This document shows positions 49,433 to 62,573 of a DNA stretch of 64,000 nucleotides, piece by piece. The DNA lies in contig CM035168.1 of the NCBI GenBank assembly GCA_020205615.1, forward strand, positions 125,746,795 to 125,810,794, in the 5' to 3' direction. Each line of letters begins with the position of its first letter. The first letter of the stretch is position 1. A program made the position numbers and the translations under genes. A model generated the notes under the pieces. That model was not told the origin of the DNA. It searched no databases and was given only the letters and a program-made list of their open reading frames with translations. Source of the DNA: Panax quinquefolius (taxonomy: Eukaryota; Streptophyta; Magnoliopsida; Apiales; Araliaceae).

Positions 49433-52400
49433 ATGGCCTCCTTTCGTCGTCTCTTTCTCCTCCGCTCTTCCCTTCTGGTGCTCCTCTATCTCTCACTATA
49501 TATTCATGTATACAAACATATTTGTATGTCAATTAATGCGCTTACATGATTTATATTTTTAATATTTAAATCTTACCATTTTTCTTTGGTTGCTGAGTTT
49601 GAGCTTATTTCCTTCAGTTTGTGATATAGATACATGTATAATTGGATCCATACATAAATGACTTGTTTAATTTTGATTAATGCATTTATTTGCAGAGTAC
49701 GAGCTTTTCTCCTACTGGATTTCGAGAAGGTTTTCACTCCCTCTTTATCCATATAATATGAACGTATGTTATAATGTATGTTCTGTTTTGTACTCTATAT
49801 AATGGGAAACAGAAAATTTTGTTTGGATATTAGGGTTTGGAGGAAGCTATAGGAGCTACAATGCTAGTATTAAGTACAATGAAAGATTATTGAACTTGGA
49901 AGACGAATGTCAGTTACCAGATACGGATAATGGCTCTTTTGAGGACAAGATAGCTAAGATTCGTCAAGATTTTGATGCTGCAAAGCAGAGGTTTCTAAAA
50001 ATTCCTGAGGCTCTCAAAGAAATGCCCAAAATGAATCCTGAAGGTTACTAAACTTAATTGTGCCTGAGCTGTATTTATTTTTTTTTTACAAAAATTTCCA
50101 TATTTTTTGTTTGGTGTTAATTGCCTTTTTGTAATTTGAATTAGGAATATATGTGAATAAGAATTTGAGATTGGACAACATACAAGTTTGTGGCTTTGAC
50201 TACGATTACACATTAGCCCATTATTCTGCTAACTTACAGAGTTTGATATACAACCTTGCTAAAGAACATTTGGTCAATGAGGTTTGTTTTGGAACACTAA
50301 ATTAATTCTATTAACTAAATTTTGGTAGCACATTTACTAAATGTCTGCCGTCATTGAGAATGGCTGTTTCTTGTGGGATTTTGCAGCTTAGGTATCCTGA
50401 GAGTTGTTTAGAATTCAAATATGATCATACATTTCCAATTAGAGGGTTATATTATGACAAATCAAAAGGGTGTCTTTTGAAGTTAGATTTCTTTGGATCA
50501 ATTGAGCCCGATGGATGCTACTTTGGTCGGCGCAAGGTAGTTCACACTCACTTCTTTCATATAAATTCTGAGAGAGACAATAATTTTTTGAGACTGCTTC
50601 TTGGTTTTGCTAAAGAAGGCATGCTTTAAGTCCAAATAACACAACACTATATGCATCGTTAATTAAATGAATTTTATAAGCATTAGTCGTTGCTTTAGAT
50701 TGAGACAAAGAAAATGTTGCTCTTATGTATACCGTTGGTTTAAATAGCAAAGTATCTTCTAGAATGAAAAGAAAAAAATCCTTATACCGACACTATTGCT
50801 TAAATTACTCTTGTGGTTAGTATTATTGATCTTCTTTCTAAATTACCTAATTATTGTTTCAATTTTAAATTTAAAACTATCAACTCACACAAGTCTTCAT
50901 ATAGGGAAACCTTCTTATAGTTTCATTATTTCCTTCAAGTTTGCTAACAAAGAAGTGATTTAGAGTCCTATTATCATGGTCTAATCGTTTCCATATTTTC
51001 CCAGTAATTATAACTTACCAGGGGAAAAATTTTGCTATCGCTTTTACTATATAAAAATTGATCAAGTTTAATTGGCAACACCCTGCATAACTCTAATTGA
51101 TTTATTTACTGAATCAATTAAAGATATTTAAGAAAAAATGTCTAATTGGTTTATCAATGTTTTTTATCAGCTTGGTCGAAAGGAAATAGAAGAGATATAT
51201 GGCACACGACATATTGGCCGTGATCAGGCACGTGGGCTCGTTGGTTTGATGGACTTTTTCTGCTTTAGCGAGGTTGGTTATGTCATCAGTGCAGGGATAA
51301 CTAATATTATGTGGGAGTTATGTTATCATATACTCCTTTCCTACTACTAAAAGAGTCTCAGTTTGTAAAGTGTAAAAACTTTAATAATATAGTTACTCTC
51401 ACTAGTTGCCCCTAATTTTGTTTATTGTTTAGTTTAGTTGTGATGCTTGATGCATGATAATAAAGTTGTAATGGTAAAACATTGTGTCATTTTATAGTAT
51501 TAAAAAAGGAAATTGGCCTTTTTTTTAATGGAATGAAAAAAAACCAAACGCAACTCTCTTGTTGTGGAATGAAAGGAGTAGTATTCTTGTTTGAGTCTGA
51601 TTGTCCGTAACTAAGTTCATTCATTTACCTCCATTCTTCAATTTCTTAGACACTAATATTCATGTTACAAGGGCATCCTTTACAATTCATAAGTCTGGGT
51701 CTGAGCTTCTATCTCGTTCTTAAATATTGTTTGTTTAGACTTTAGATATTTTTCTGAATATAAATCGTGAATATGAAGCTGTATGCTGTCCTATATTTAA
51801 AATCTTAGAAAAAAAATTTGTGTTTTACAAGCAACAAAAAGAGACTCACTTTCATTTATTCTCGTACTATCTGGCCAGATGGTGTCTTTAGTTGAAGTAT
51901 TTTAGGGTGTTTGGAGAGCTTTGGGCATGTATCCCACTTTTAGAGGGTATGTTCCATGATTTTCAGATTTTGTAAATGTGTCGGCAATAAGGAGAATAAG
52001 TTGTTTTGGAAGTGTGCATATTTGCTGTCATTTGGTGCATTTGGAATTAGTGTAATGCCAGAAGCATGAACTATAAGTACATCTCTTCTTCTCTTCTAAC
52101 CAAGTATTTTCAATTTTCTTTGGTCCTTCTGTCCATGGCTGCGGGTGCTTTATCATGAGTTGCCTTAGTTTATATCCAACATAATTGGAAGGCCTTCCCT
52201 AAATAACTTGAATTCAACCCCCTCCTTTGGGAGGAACACCTTGTTCTCCTAGTTTGTGCTCTCTTCTTCTTCTTTAATATCTTCTTTTCTTATTCATAAA
52301 CCTTAGAAGGTCCATCTATTTGCTGCAGGCCAAATTTACCTTTTTACTTTCCTGTTATATGACGAATTTGGTTAATATCAGGGATCCTAGAAAAGAAGAA

Positions 52401-55400
52401 ACACAAAGAAGAATGTTGGAAATACTCCACAGTTGACTTTTGTGTATATGATCATGTCTCTTTGATAGCTGGAATCTCCTTTAGCAGTTTATTCTTTTAG
52501 TGTATCTGGCCATTTTTTTATTTCTCTTTCTCACCTTTAGAAATATTTTCTCCCTTTTCTACTTTGCAGGCATGCCTTATTGCTGATATTGTACAACATT
52601 TTATTGATGCTCAGCTGGAATTTGATGCTAGTTATGTCTATCAAGATGTAAATCGCACAATTCAGCATGTTCATCGAAGTGGCTTGGTTCATAAAGGAAT
52701 TCTTTCTGATCCCCACAGATACCTTGTTAAAAATGTGAGTGATATTAAATCCTGTTTAAAGACTTGCATGATCTACTTTTGTAGTTGGATGTCTATTGTT
52801 TCTAACTCTCTTCGGCGTATGTGTCTCAAACATTGTTCTTGGTGTTACATGTGTAAACTTGTAGGGTGAACTTCTACACTTTCTCAGGATGTTAAAAGAG
52901 AAAGGAAAGAAACTTTTCTTATTGACCAACTCCCCATATTATTTTGTGGATGGAGGGATGCGCTTTATGTTGGAGGTAATCTTTATGTCAAAGGATATTC
53001 AGAATTACCTTTTTTGACATTTTATGCTTCTGATTTTGATCCTTCTACATTTTAATTTATCAGCCGGAAAGAGCCTGTTCATGTTTTTTTCAATTTTTTT
53101 TGGTGAAGATGATTTTTATCATAGCATTCATCTTTCTAACTTTCGCCTCTTAGTTTCTTGGGTTACTTGAATGTGATCCACAAGTATGTATGCATGTATG
53201 TATACATAAATAAATGAAACAGTTTAGAGAAAGTTAGCATTCTCTTCCTTAAGTGATACTGTGACAGTCTCTTTCTTTGCTATTTTTTTGGGTTTCTGAC
53301 TTCCTTTATCTCCAGCTTTTTGGAGTAAGTACAGAGAAATCACCATAGTGAAGTTTTCTGAATATTATTTTTGGAATGTGGATTAGGATTCCTTGGGTAA
53401 GCAAGATTCTTGGAGGGAAATTTTCGATGTTGTGATTGCTAAAGCCAACAAGCCAGAGTTTTATACATCTGAGCATCCATTCCGGTCATTTCTTCAACAC
53501 TTGAATTCTTGTTCATCACTATTTGCATATAAAATTGAAATTTTCATTTTCATTTTATATTTTGTGTTTCCTATCTCAGCAGTTGGTATCCCTTTTTCGA
53601 TTTTCTAAAATCTCTCTTGTTATCAAGTTTTTAAAGAAGTTACAAGTGTACTTGTTAAAAAAGAAAAGAAAAAAGTTATAAGTATGTTTAGTTTGTGCTC
53701 TTAAAGCTCAGGTATCCAATTTGGTTTTGTATTCTAGAAAAGATAGGTTGACATATAGAAGTTGAGTTTCAGTGTTCATGTTTGTTTGGGATTCTTTTTT
53801 GTTTTCTTAAAGTGCACATCATCTCTGCCATACTCTGGAAAATACTCAATATGTGAGCCATACGTACAGAGAGGGACTGATGATTTTATTTTTCCTTTCT
53901 CCATTATTTTGCATTTGAAAACTACATTAGTTTTACAGCCTCATCTCTGAATAATGACCAGATAACTGATTTTTGGTTGAAGAGAACGAATTATAACTCT
54001 CTAGTTGAAATGTTTGCTACTTCCATTTTCCATTTTCCTTTTTCATTAGCATCTCTAACAACCTACTCGTCTCAAGTGTCTAAGCTCTTCAGAGAAACTA
54101 TCGGGTGCTCTCTACTAATATAGTTTAGTGTTTTCTCCCACTTTGTGATTTTTGACTTCATGTAGTTGTTATGACGTGGAGAAGGACACCTTGGCTTTTT
54201 CGAAAGTGGATGCTTTTCTTCCAAATAAAATCTATTATCATGGATGTCTCAAAACTTTCTTGCAAATCACAAAATGGAATGGTCCAGAGGTATTTAATGA
54301 AATTTAATTTAAGTTCAGTAGTGTTTTTGTAGGCTCTGCACGGAACAAACAATTGGAAGATTGTAACCATTGCTGCAAAGTGCAAACATTTGTTAATTTT
54401 CTTTACTAGTTATACTGATGGGAACTAACTGTTGGACTTGGACTTTTTCTTATTAATTAATAATATTTTCTCTAACGGGATTTTAGGTGATATACTTTGG
54501 GGATCACCTTTTTAGCGACCTCAGAGGGCCTTCAAAGGCTGGTTGGCGTACCGCTGCAATCATTCATGAACTAGAAGTATGCCTTCTATGATGTGTTTTT
54601 CAACTTGTTTCTTGTTGCTGTTAATTTATAATTGATCTAAGGTGTCGAATGAAATGCCTTAGGCTTCAAAAAATAAACTCGTGTATGGTTGGTTATAACC
54701 ATTGGGCCTACACATGTATGGTGGATCATCAATTAATTACAATTTGACATATCATTTTGTTTGTTGTTTTTTGTAAATGTGTAATATTACTCATTCCCAA
54801 TGTTCTAAAAGGCGCTAGTGTTTTTATTTCATTTTAATATTTTATCTTACATTTATCCAAACAAAACAATGTTCTAAAAGATAATAAAGGTCTTTGCTTA
54901 AAATTCAAACACATATCCACATCGGTCAAAATTCAAACATATTTTTAACGTATTAGTTTTAGATTGCTATTAAATAATAAAATTTAAAATTTCAAGAATT
55001 TAATTCAATATTAAAACTTAAGAAACTAAACATAAATTTATGGTTATAGTGCTAAATATTACAAATGTATCATCATTTATATAATTTGAAGTTGATACAA
55101 GTTCAAAAATTAAGGGTGGCCTTTTTGTTGTGAGTGCCTGTATTATGAATATGGTAAATCATTAGAGATTTTTGGGTAGAACAATGCTCATTCCTTTGGC
55201 TATTATGTTCCTTTGAGAACACTAGAATTTTTCTTGGCGCGCCAAGGAGGGCCTTGACTGAGGTGCATCCTTCCTTTGGCTATTATGTTCCTTTGTTTCC
55301 CTATAAATCTGTTGTCTCAACATGAATCACAGATTGACTTCAAGCACTTGCGCTGCCTACTGATTTGTGCCACATTAAACTTCTAATTTACTGATTAGGG

Positions 55401-58288
55401 ATGTTGATATTGCATTCTAAATTCATAGAGTTTTAATCATACCTAAACGTACTTGTTAATCGATCTTTTACGAATCATTCTTTGCATGCAGAACGAGATA
55501 CGGATACAGAATGAGGATAAATATCGTTTTGAGCAGGTATCCTCTTAAAAATTGCATGTTCAATTGCAGTATCTGTGTAGTGCATAAAGATGTTTCTTTT
55601 GTTTTGCTAAATCTTCTTATTCTTCTTCATTGTTCCCCCTGAATTTCCCCCTAATCCAAATTGCTAAATTAAACTAAAATTGAAAGCTGAAGAGTAGAGT
55701 ATATATTTTAGGAGTATAGTATATATTTTTATCTCTAATGTTAATTGTTACTATGCTATGATGGTGTATGATTAACCTAGCAAAGCATATATATGCAAAT
55801 AAGAGAGAGTGAACACGATATGCATATGAGAATGATATAATTTAATACCATATATAATTGTAACACAATCTTTCCCTTTTCAAATCTTACCTAAACTTAG
55901 CGGTAAGTAATATAATATAAAGCTACTCTTTTAGAATTTTTTTTGTCAAATATAAAAACTTAAGGTACAGGTTAATGATGCAGGTAAGAAGATTAATGAT
56001 GCAAACAAGATAGATTAAAAATATTTTGAAAACTCTTCTCAAAGTAAGCTCACGTTCTATGGTGAGTTGGTGACCCAATATCAGAAAGTTTGCTAGCTTT
56101 ATATTATACATTTATATGTATATGCCTACTACAAAAACAGTAATTGTGGTTTACTCCTACCTCCCACCACCCATTCCCTTTTCTCCTTTGAGAAAAATCA
56201 ATATGTCAAACTTTTGAATTCTAAATACTGGAAAAGACTAACTGATTTATGTCTAGATCGACATTTCAGTGTCGTCTACAATAATACTCTCTGTCCCAAA
56301 CAATATGGACTTTTGACTTCTGTGTGTTAAATTGACCATTTTTAAAATTAATTTTAATACCATTTTTGCCAAAATATATAGGTGAAGAGATTATAACCAA
56401 AGAAAGTATATACAATTTTCCACTAACCCCAATTTTTACAATTTTACAAAAGTATTTATATATGCTTAATTATTAATTCTAAAATTGGTCAATTTTTGAC
56501 CAAAATAAGTCAAAACTGGGCACTTAATTTGGGACCGAGGGAGTACTTTTGATTTAGTATATTATCATTCATCAGTCGTGTCTTAATAGCGCCTACTGTT
56601 ACGAACTTGTGTCAGATCTCTGTGCCTACTAGACTAAGGGTGTTAAGAAGTTCAAGTATTTGATCATTGATATGGCTACATGTGCTTTCTTTTGGAGTTG
56701 GTGGTTCTTCTGAGGCATTGAATGTCTCTTAGATTGCTTGTAAAAAGTAAGATATAATTTCTCGTGTACAAAATAATTGAGGCTTCACTTTAACATGTTA
56801 CATTTTCACCACATTGAGTGAGCCTCTGTGTTTTGATCATTGATTTCAAACATACCAAACTTAAACAGGGATTTTGGGTTCTAGAGATGTTTCTTTTGTC
56901 AACTTTTGCTTTAGATGGGATGGTGGCTGATTATAAAGCTCGTGACTGTATTTAATTGCTGGAGTTGATTCCAAACTGTTGGTTGAAGAACAGTTGAGAT
57001 GAAATTGTGTGCCACCAATATTATTTATTATTCACCGGATGCTGAGTATATTGACATTTGTTTTCTAAACTTTGATTCATCTGGACAGTTCCATGAATTG
57101 ACTGAAGTAAATTTTATCAGCACTAGGAACCCTAAGGGGTGTAAATATGGATGAGGTTTTGAAAGAAAAATTCGAGATTGTAGATTTGAGTCCTAATACT
57201 TTGGTCTAACCTTACTTATTCCACACACGTCACACGTGCATACACACACAAATATTGTAGGAAGGTTCAGAAGTTCTCTGACTTGTTGATCTGTCTTATT
57301 AACTCCTATCATGCCGTAATTTTATCATATCCAGGAAGATCATTTTCTTTTAGGGTAGTTCAACCTGATATTTTGTTGGTGGATATTATTATACTGCATC
57401 CCTTTTTCCCTTTATTAAACTTTAAACTCTTCCACTTTTTCTACGCTCTCCTAATGCAGGCAAAGTTTCATATAATACAAGAACTTCTTGGTAAACTGCA
57501 TGCTACTATAGGTAATTGTCAAAAAAGTGATGCATACAAGTCTCTTTTGGGGGAGCTTAATGAAGAGAGGCAGAAATCACGCTGCACAATGAAGGGCATG
57601 TTTAATAGATCTTTTGGAGCTACGTTCCTCACCGACACTGGCCAAGAATCTGCCTTTGCTTATCACATCCATCAGTATGCCGATGTATATACCAGTAAAC
57701 CAGAAAATTTTTTGTTGTATCCACCTGAGGTGTGGCTTCATGTACCTTTTGATATAAAAATCATGCCGCACCACGTGAAGGTATGATTAAATCGTCCTAC
57801 AAAAGGTTTTCGTTGTGCTTGCTATCTTTAATTCTTTTTGTTCTCTGGGTCATGACTCATATTTTCACTTTGCTTGATGATTCAGGTCTCAAAGAAATTA
57901 TTTTGGCCATCTCATGGTTTTGTCAAAATTTTAGCTATAAGTTTTGTTTTATTTCATTTGAAAGAATTTCATAGAAGACCATAGTAGAGTATTATCCCAG
58001 ATTCATTTTTATCTAATGTTCCACTTGTTTTTGTACTTTGAACATTTTATCATATGTTGGAAGTGAGATAAAAAACTCTCGCTACAATCTCGAGTGGAAA
58101 ACTCATTTGAAAAAAGAATTCTTAGTTCCTTTAGATGAAAATCCAGGATGTCTTTCATTTTACCACATTATCAATTATGTTAAGCTGTTCGTAAAGTTTT
58201 AACCCCGTTTTCAACTGGATTTGTATTTGAAGATTGGCTAAAAGCATCTGTCTTTCAGGTTCCGTCAAGCTTGTTCAAGATTCAATAG
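49433..58288 (+). CDS. HAD-superfamily 5'-nucleotidase (cytosolic purine 5'-nucleotidase-like, probably organellar)
   Basis: HAD subfamily IG hydrolase, related to cN-II/NT5DC proteins; the family dephosphorylates nucleoside monophosphates, but substrate here is unproven. Fourteen exons: 49433-49477, 49696-49729, 49834-50043, 50145-50281, 50387-50536, 51171-51272, 52570-52734, 52865-52975, 53387-53484, 54166-54289, 54487-54576, 55492-55536, 57460-57780 and 58259-58288. All phases match; 1662 nt, 553 aa. HAD motif I is GFDYDYTLAHY (nucleophile D115, D117), motif II LFLLTNS (about 298-304), motif IV YFGDHLFSDLRG (about 395-405). The start MASFRRLFLLRSSLL is basic and hydrophobic without acidic residues, suggesting a mitochondrial or plastid transit peptide. 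Length equals that recalled for Arabidopsis At2g23890. Confidence 0.94.
56287..56543. mobile_element. Stowaway-type MITE in nucleotidase intron 12
   Basis: The ends CTCTCTGTCCCAAAC and, inverted, CTCCCTCGGTCCCAAAT flank about 257 bp. TA dinucleotides sit on each side (56285-56286 and 56544-56545), as expected for Tc1/mariner-derived Stowaway elements. Confidence 0.8.
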
Positions 58289-58979
58289 TTTCAAGCTGGA
58301 AAATGCGCAAGTGGAAAGAGAAACTAAGCTGACACATACCCAAGGATGAATATTTTTTGGCAGTTGTTACTGGATGCCATCGGTAAATATTTATATTCCT
58401 CATTCACTGGGGGTCAAGTGAAGTGAAGTAGTACAGTTTTATGCGAGGAATTACGCCTAAAATGACGTTGCACCCCATTGTAAGTAAATGTTGAGAGCAT
58501 TTACCTCCCATCATTTTTTTAAACCTGTAAATCCTAAACTTAAAATCTTCCAGTCAGAAAACATGGTCTCTTATCTGAACTGTTTTTATGCCCCCATCAT
58601 CTACAAGCTTGACTACATTATTAGTTAAAGCTGATTGGGGGTGATATGTAGTATTTCATCTTTCTGCTACCTTAATTTGCACGACGGGCTTAACTCGGTT
58701 TCCTTAAGTATAATCTTTTTTCTGTGGGATCCTTCTCTACTATACATCAACTTTGATGTAGGCTCAATTACCAATGAGTTAACATTTTCTTTTTTCACAG
58801 AGAGAGAGCTTTGGCAATCCTATATATTAACAAACCATAAAAAAATGAAAGAAATCAGATTATCCTCTTTGACAATGAGAACATTTAGTTTGAATTTGAT
58901 AGAAGGCAATGCATCATTGCACGGCCGACAACACAAGGAATGAAAGGTCCAGCTTCCTCCTCCTACTGGCTACTACTCT

Positions 58980-58981
<2 letters not shown>

Positions 58982-59014
<33 letters not shown>
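58982..59014. repeat. (TA)n microsatellite
   Basis: About 16 uninterrupted TA units. Confidence 0.95.
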
Positions 59015-59017
<3 letters not shown>

Positions 59018-59225
59018 GAGAGAGAGCGCACCGTAGTGTCGGCAAAACCAAAATCCAAGACACTGATAGATAACTACTTTACTTTACAGCTGGAATCATT
59101 TCCACCGGCTCATTTCTTTTTATTATCAGACCTTTAATTACTCAGGTGGAAATGAAATAGAAGAGTGTAGTCGTTTCCATCAAGTTGTCTATTTTGATGT
59201 TGCTAATCAATAGAAGAATGGAATG

Positions 59226-59381
59226 ATAATGTTACTATCACGTAAAGCTCACATATTGTATGTATAATATTTATGAATTTGTTGTTGAGTTAAGTGGGTC
59301 ATGTCAATAATAAATCTATGAATGTCATTTCATATAGTATGTGAATATTATGTGATATTTTTTTTGTGATAGTAACATTAT
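59226..59381. mobile_element. Small MITE with perfect 16-bp inverted ends
   Basis: ATAATGTTACTATCAC at 59226-59241 is the exact reverse complement of 59366-59381. The interior is AT-rich, with further imperfect pairing (CTCACATA / TATGTGAA). The superfamily is unclear because no target duplication is obvious. Confidence 0.7.
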
Positions 59382-61086
59382 TTCCTTTGTCTGCTCATTG
59401 TATCTTTTCTTCAAAAAAACTTTTTAAGAGATAATTAAGTGTTATTTATCTTAGAAATTATTCCATCTCCATAATTTTGTACTAAACAAATGACACCAAC
59501 AGAGTAATTCTATTTGCATCATCCTATGTTGTTATAAACTTATTATATAAGTTCGTACAACAAACGAAACGAAACGAATGATGAAAGAAGCTCAGACCCG
59601 GCACAGCAACGAACGATCATCAGATGAGTGGCGACTGTGGGTCCCCATCGTGCAGCTTCGCTAGCTAGCTGTCCTTTTGGATAATTATTACTCCATGTAA
59701 ATTGTAGTAATTAAACCTTAGATAGTTAGCTTAGCTTAGCTGTCCTCGATCTCATTCTCTTTCACACTACACATCCAGCTGCGCAGGCTTTGAAATTCAA
59801 GTTTAATTAAATTCTATTAATAAATGCCACCAACTTACTCAAAAATACTTTCCGCGCCCCGCCCCAATTTTAATTTACAATATTACCCCGCCTCTCTCCC
59901 CCCTCTCACAGCTTTATTTACTTGCACTCGACTAACCAATTGTTGGACATCCAATTCTACTCGGGGGTTGGAGAATATGTATCTTATTCTAAAACTTAGT
60001 TTTCAAACCCGACCGACTCACCGGTTTATCTTATATGTGATTTATATATCATTAAATAAATATTTGAGTTGCTTATAATTAACTTATCACTTTAAGTTAA
60101 ATTTAAAATATAAATCCGGTTCTTAAACATATGAACATAAAATAATCATTACATTAATAAAATAAAATAAAGCATATCCAACCTATTATATTATTAAAAA
60201 AAATAACATCTCTTGTAATACAAAATCTAAAAACATTTCATTCAAACCAAAAGAAATAAATAACAATTTAGAATCTCTTAATAGTAATTACTAATAAAGA
60301 AAAAAACAAATCTTGAGTAGTTTAATAATCAAATAATTAGGAGGAGAAGAAGAATAAGAAGCAAATAGTGTTCATCAATTATCAAATTTAAGAGAATTAA
60401 ATACCCAAAACCAAAATTAAAAAACCAAAATTAGTACCAATCGATACAACCAGACAGAGACTAAAATTAAATATGTATTAAATATATAAATAAATTTACA
60501 ACAATTTAATTTTTTTTAAAGAAAAATATTTTGTTATTTCAAATAGAATTATCATAACTTTTTTCTTTCATTACCATTTAGATTCGAGCGTCAATTTTAT
60601 CAAACAACCTCTAAAAATTAAATGTTTCCAGACAATATATCAAAGAAATATACCCTTTCATTTCATTTCTAAGTAGAAGAATATTTTTTATTTCCATTTT
60701 GAATACATTATTCTACTTTTATTTATATTAAGAAATTCCAATTCCAATTCCAATTCCAATTCCATTGTTAGGAAGGGGGAGAGAGGAGGGAGCATTTGCC
60801 AGAGAAAAAGTAAAAAATATTTTCAGTTGCCAAATAAACTCATGCTGCTTATCCTTTACAAGAAGAATATTAAGAAATAAAGATAACAACAAAATTCAAA
60901 CCGAGGATAGATAACAAGTCTTCCTTCACCCTCATCCATCCCATCCCATCCCATCCCCTCCCCAAGAAAAGAATGCGCTTTCCCTTTTTCTCTTTTAGCT
61001 AGATTTCCGTTTTTCCATTTCTTTTGCCCTTTTACCGTAATTTTTTTTGAAGAAACCCCAATAAATCTAAATTAAATAAATTAATT

Positions 61087-62382
61087 TTAATTTACAACCT
61101 TTCCGTGATTGTAGCCGTAATAGGAGAGATACCATCTAACGAACTTCTTCAACCCGGTTTGCAAATCTGTCGTGGGCTTATACCCAAGTTCCCTTCGGGC
61201 CGAACTTATATTAGCATGTGTGAAAGGAACGTCACCGTTTCCGGGCATGTCCACCATATTCTTTTTCGCTTTCATCTTCAAATGCCTCTCCAATATGTTC
61301 ACTAACGTCGGTACTGTCACCGGCGACGTGTTGCCCAGATTGAAGATTCGGTACGGCGCGGTTCCCTTCTTCTTTCCGCCCGACCCGGTACTCCTACCAG
61401 CAGTATCCAACGAGCCCACACACCCCTTCACAATATCATCAATGTAAGTAAAATCCCGAGCCAAGTCAACCCGATTCTTGCCCCTGTACACAGTAATTGG
61501 TTTACCCTGTAAAATGTTCCGGGTGAAGGAGAAATAAGCCATGTCGGGCCTGCCCCATGGGCCATACACCGTGAAAAAACGCAACCCGGTAATGGAAAGA
61601 CCGTAAATGTGGTTGTAGGTATGCGTAATTTCTTCACCCGCCTTCTTTGTAGCTGCGTAGAGGGAAGCGGGTCGGTCAGTACGATCCGATTCGGAAAAGG
61701 GAACCTTCTCATTTAACCCGTAAACCGAACTGGAACTAGCCCATACAACTGCGGGCTGTGGATTGGCGGATTTGCAGGCCTCGAGAAGCGTGACTAGGCC
61801 AGCGATGTTGCTGTGAACGTAAGACTGAGGATTCTCCATGGCGTATCGTACGCCGGCCTGCGCAGCCAAGTGCATGACGTGCGTAAAAGCTACCACATCG
61901 AAGAGCTTTGCTAAAAGGCGCGCGTCGTTAAGATCACCCTCCACAATAAAGATATTATGGGAGTGGAGGAGGGCTCTTCGGGCTTTTTTCAACGACGGGT
62001 CATAATAGCTGTTGTAATTGTCGAGTCCAACGACCCCGTCTCCTCGTTTCTTGAGTGCTAGGGACACGTGGGAACCGACGAAACCGGCTGCCCCGGTAAC
62101 CAGCACCGACAAGCCGTTGGAGCGGTGGATCTGAGCGGATTCCCGGACTTGTTTCTCCCAATGGATACCGCCCCAGGAGGCGGAGAAGTACTTGCTACCG
62201 GAATCGACGAAGCTTTCGAAACTCAAATACGACACCGTTAAAGCTATCAAGAAGAGAGCCCACAAGAACATGGACGACGTCGAGGCGAAACATCTGTGGA
62301 GCGATCGGTTCATATGGTAAGACCGGTCGATCTTAAACTTACCGGGAGTTGACGGAAACAATTCCTCCTCCAATGACGGCAT
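61087..62382 (-). CDS. GAE1: UDP-D-glucuronate 4-epimerase (GAE1-like)
   Basis: Golgi type II membrane enzyme converting UDP-glucuronate to UDP-galacturonate, the donor for pectin synthesis. A single uninterrupted frame of 431 aa. The N-terminal cytosolic tail (1-36) is followed by a signal anchor at about 37-55 (SMFLWALFLIALTVSYLSF). The catalytic Rossmann domain starts with VLVTGAAGFVGSH (94-105). The SDR catalytic serines lie in WASSSSVYG (214-222) and the YxxxK pair is Y242/K246 in SLYAATKKAGEE. The family signatures VMHLAAQAGVRY (169-180) and LRFFTVYGPWGRPDMA (267-282) are intact. Plant GAEs are intronless and about 430 aa, so it is complete. The gene is clearly GC-richer than its surroundings. 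The symbol follows the microsynteny with At4g30440; GAE6 is the close alternative. Confidence 0.95.
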   Translation of the reverse strand: MPSLEEELFPSTPGKFKIDRSYHMNRSLHRCFASTSSMFLWALFLIALTVSYLSFESFVDSGSKYFSASWGGIHWEKQVRESAQIHRSNGLSVLVTGAAGFVGSHVSLALKKRGDGVVGLDNYNSYYDPSLKKARRALLHSHNIFIVEGDLNDARLLAKLFDVVAFTHVMHLAAQAGVRYAMENPQSYVHSNIAGLVTLLEACKSANPQPAVVWASSSSVYGLNEKVPFSESDRTDRPASLYAATKKAGEEITHTYNHIYGLSITGLRFFTVYGPWGRPDMAYFSFTRNILQGKPITVYRGKNRVDLARDFTYIDDIVKGCVGSLDTAGRSTGSGGKKKGTAPYRIFNLGNTSPVTVPTLVNILERHLKMKAKKNMVDMPGNGDVPFTHANISSARRELGYKPTTDLQTGLKKFVRWYLSYYGYNHGKVVN

Positions 62383-62558
62383 TCTTCTAAGGAAATTTGC
62401 AGATTTTATGGAATCGATTGATAGGGTGAATTGGATTTGTAATTGAAGTGGGTTTCTGTTGTATTAATAATTAATAATATTAAATATTTTAGGGTGAAGA
62501 GGAGAAAGAAGGAACAGATGCAGAGAACAATGGAGTTTTTATTTGTAAGGTAGAGGAA

Positions 62559-62573
62559 GAATTTAAATAGTGG
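62559..62573 (-). promoter_or_regulatory. Candidate TATA box of the GAE gene
   Basis: ACTATTTAAATTC on the minus strand about 180 bases upstream of the ATG, followed by a purine/TC-rich leader. It is position-based and unproven. Confidence 0.4.

Larger units (their letters stand above)
58289..61086. other. Convergent intergenic region nucleotidase 3' / GAE 3'
   Basis: Contains 3' UTRs, a TA microsatellite, a small inverted-repeat element (59226-59381), and short AATTCC (60736-60763) and CATCC (60935-60960) tandem runs. No supported gene. Confidence 0.55.

Noticed and set aside
61105..61712. Plus-strand and alternative minus frames over the epimerase
   Set aside because: Shadows of the GC-rich single-exon GAE coding sequence, which carries all catalytic motifs in its own frame.
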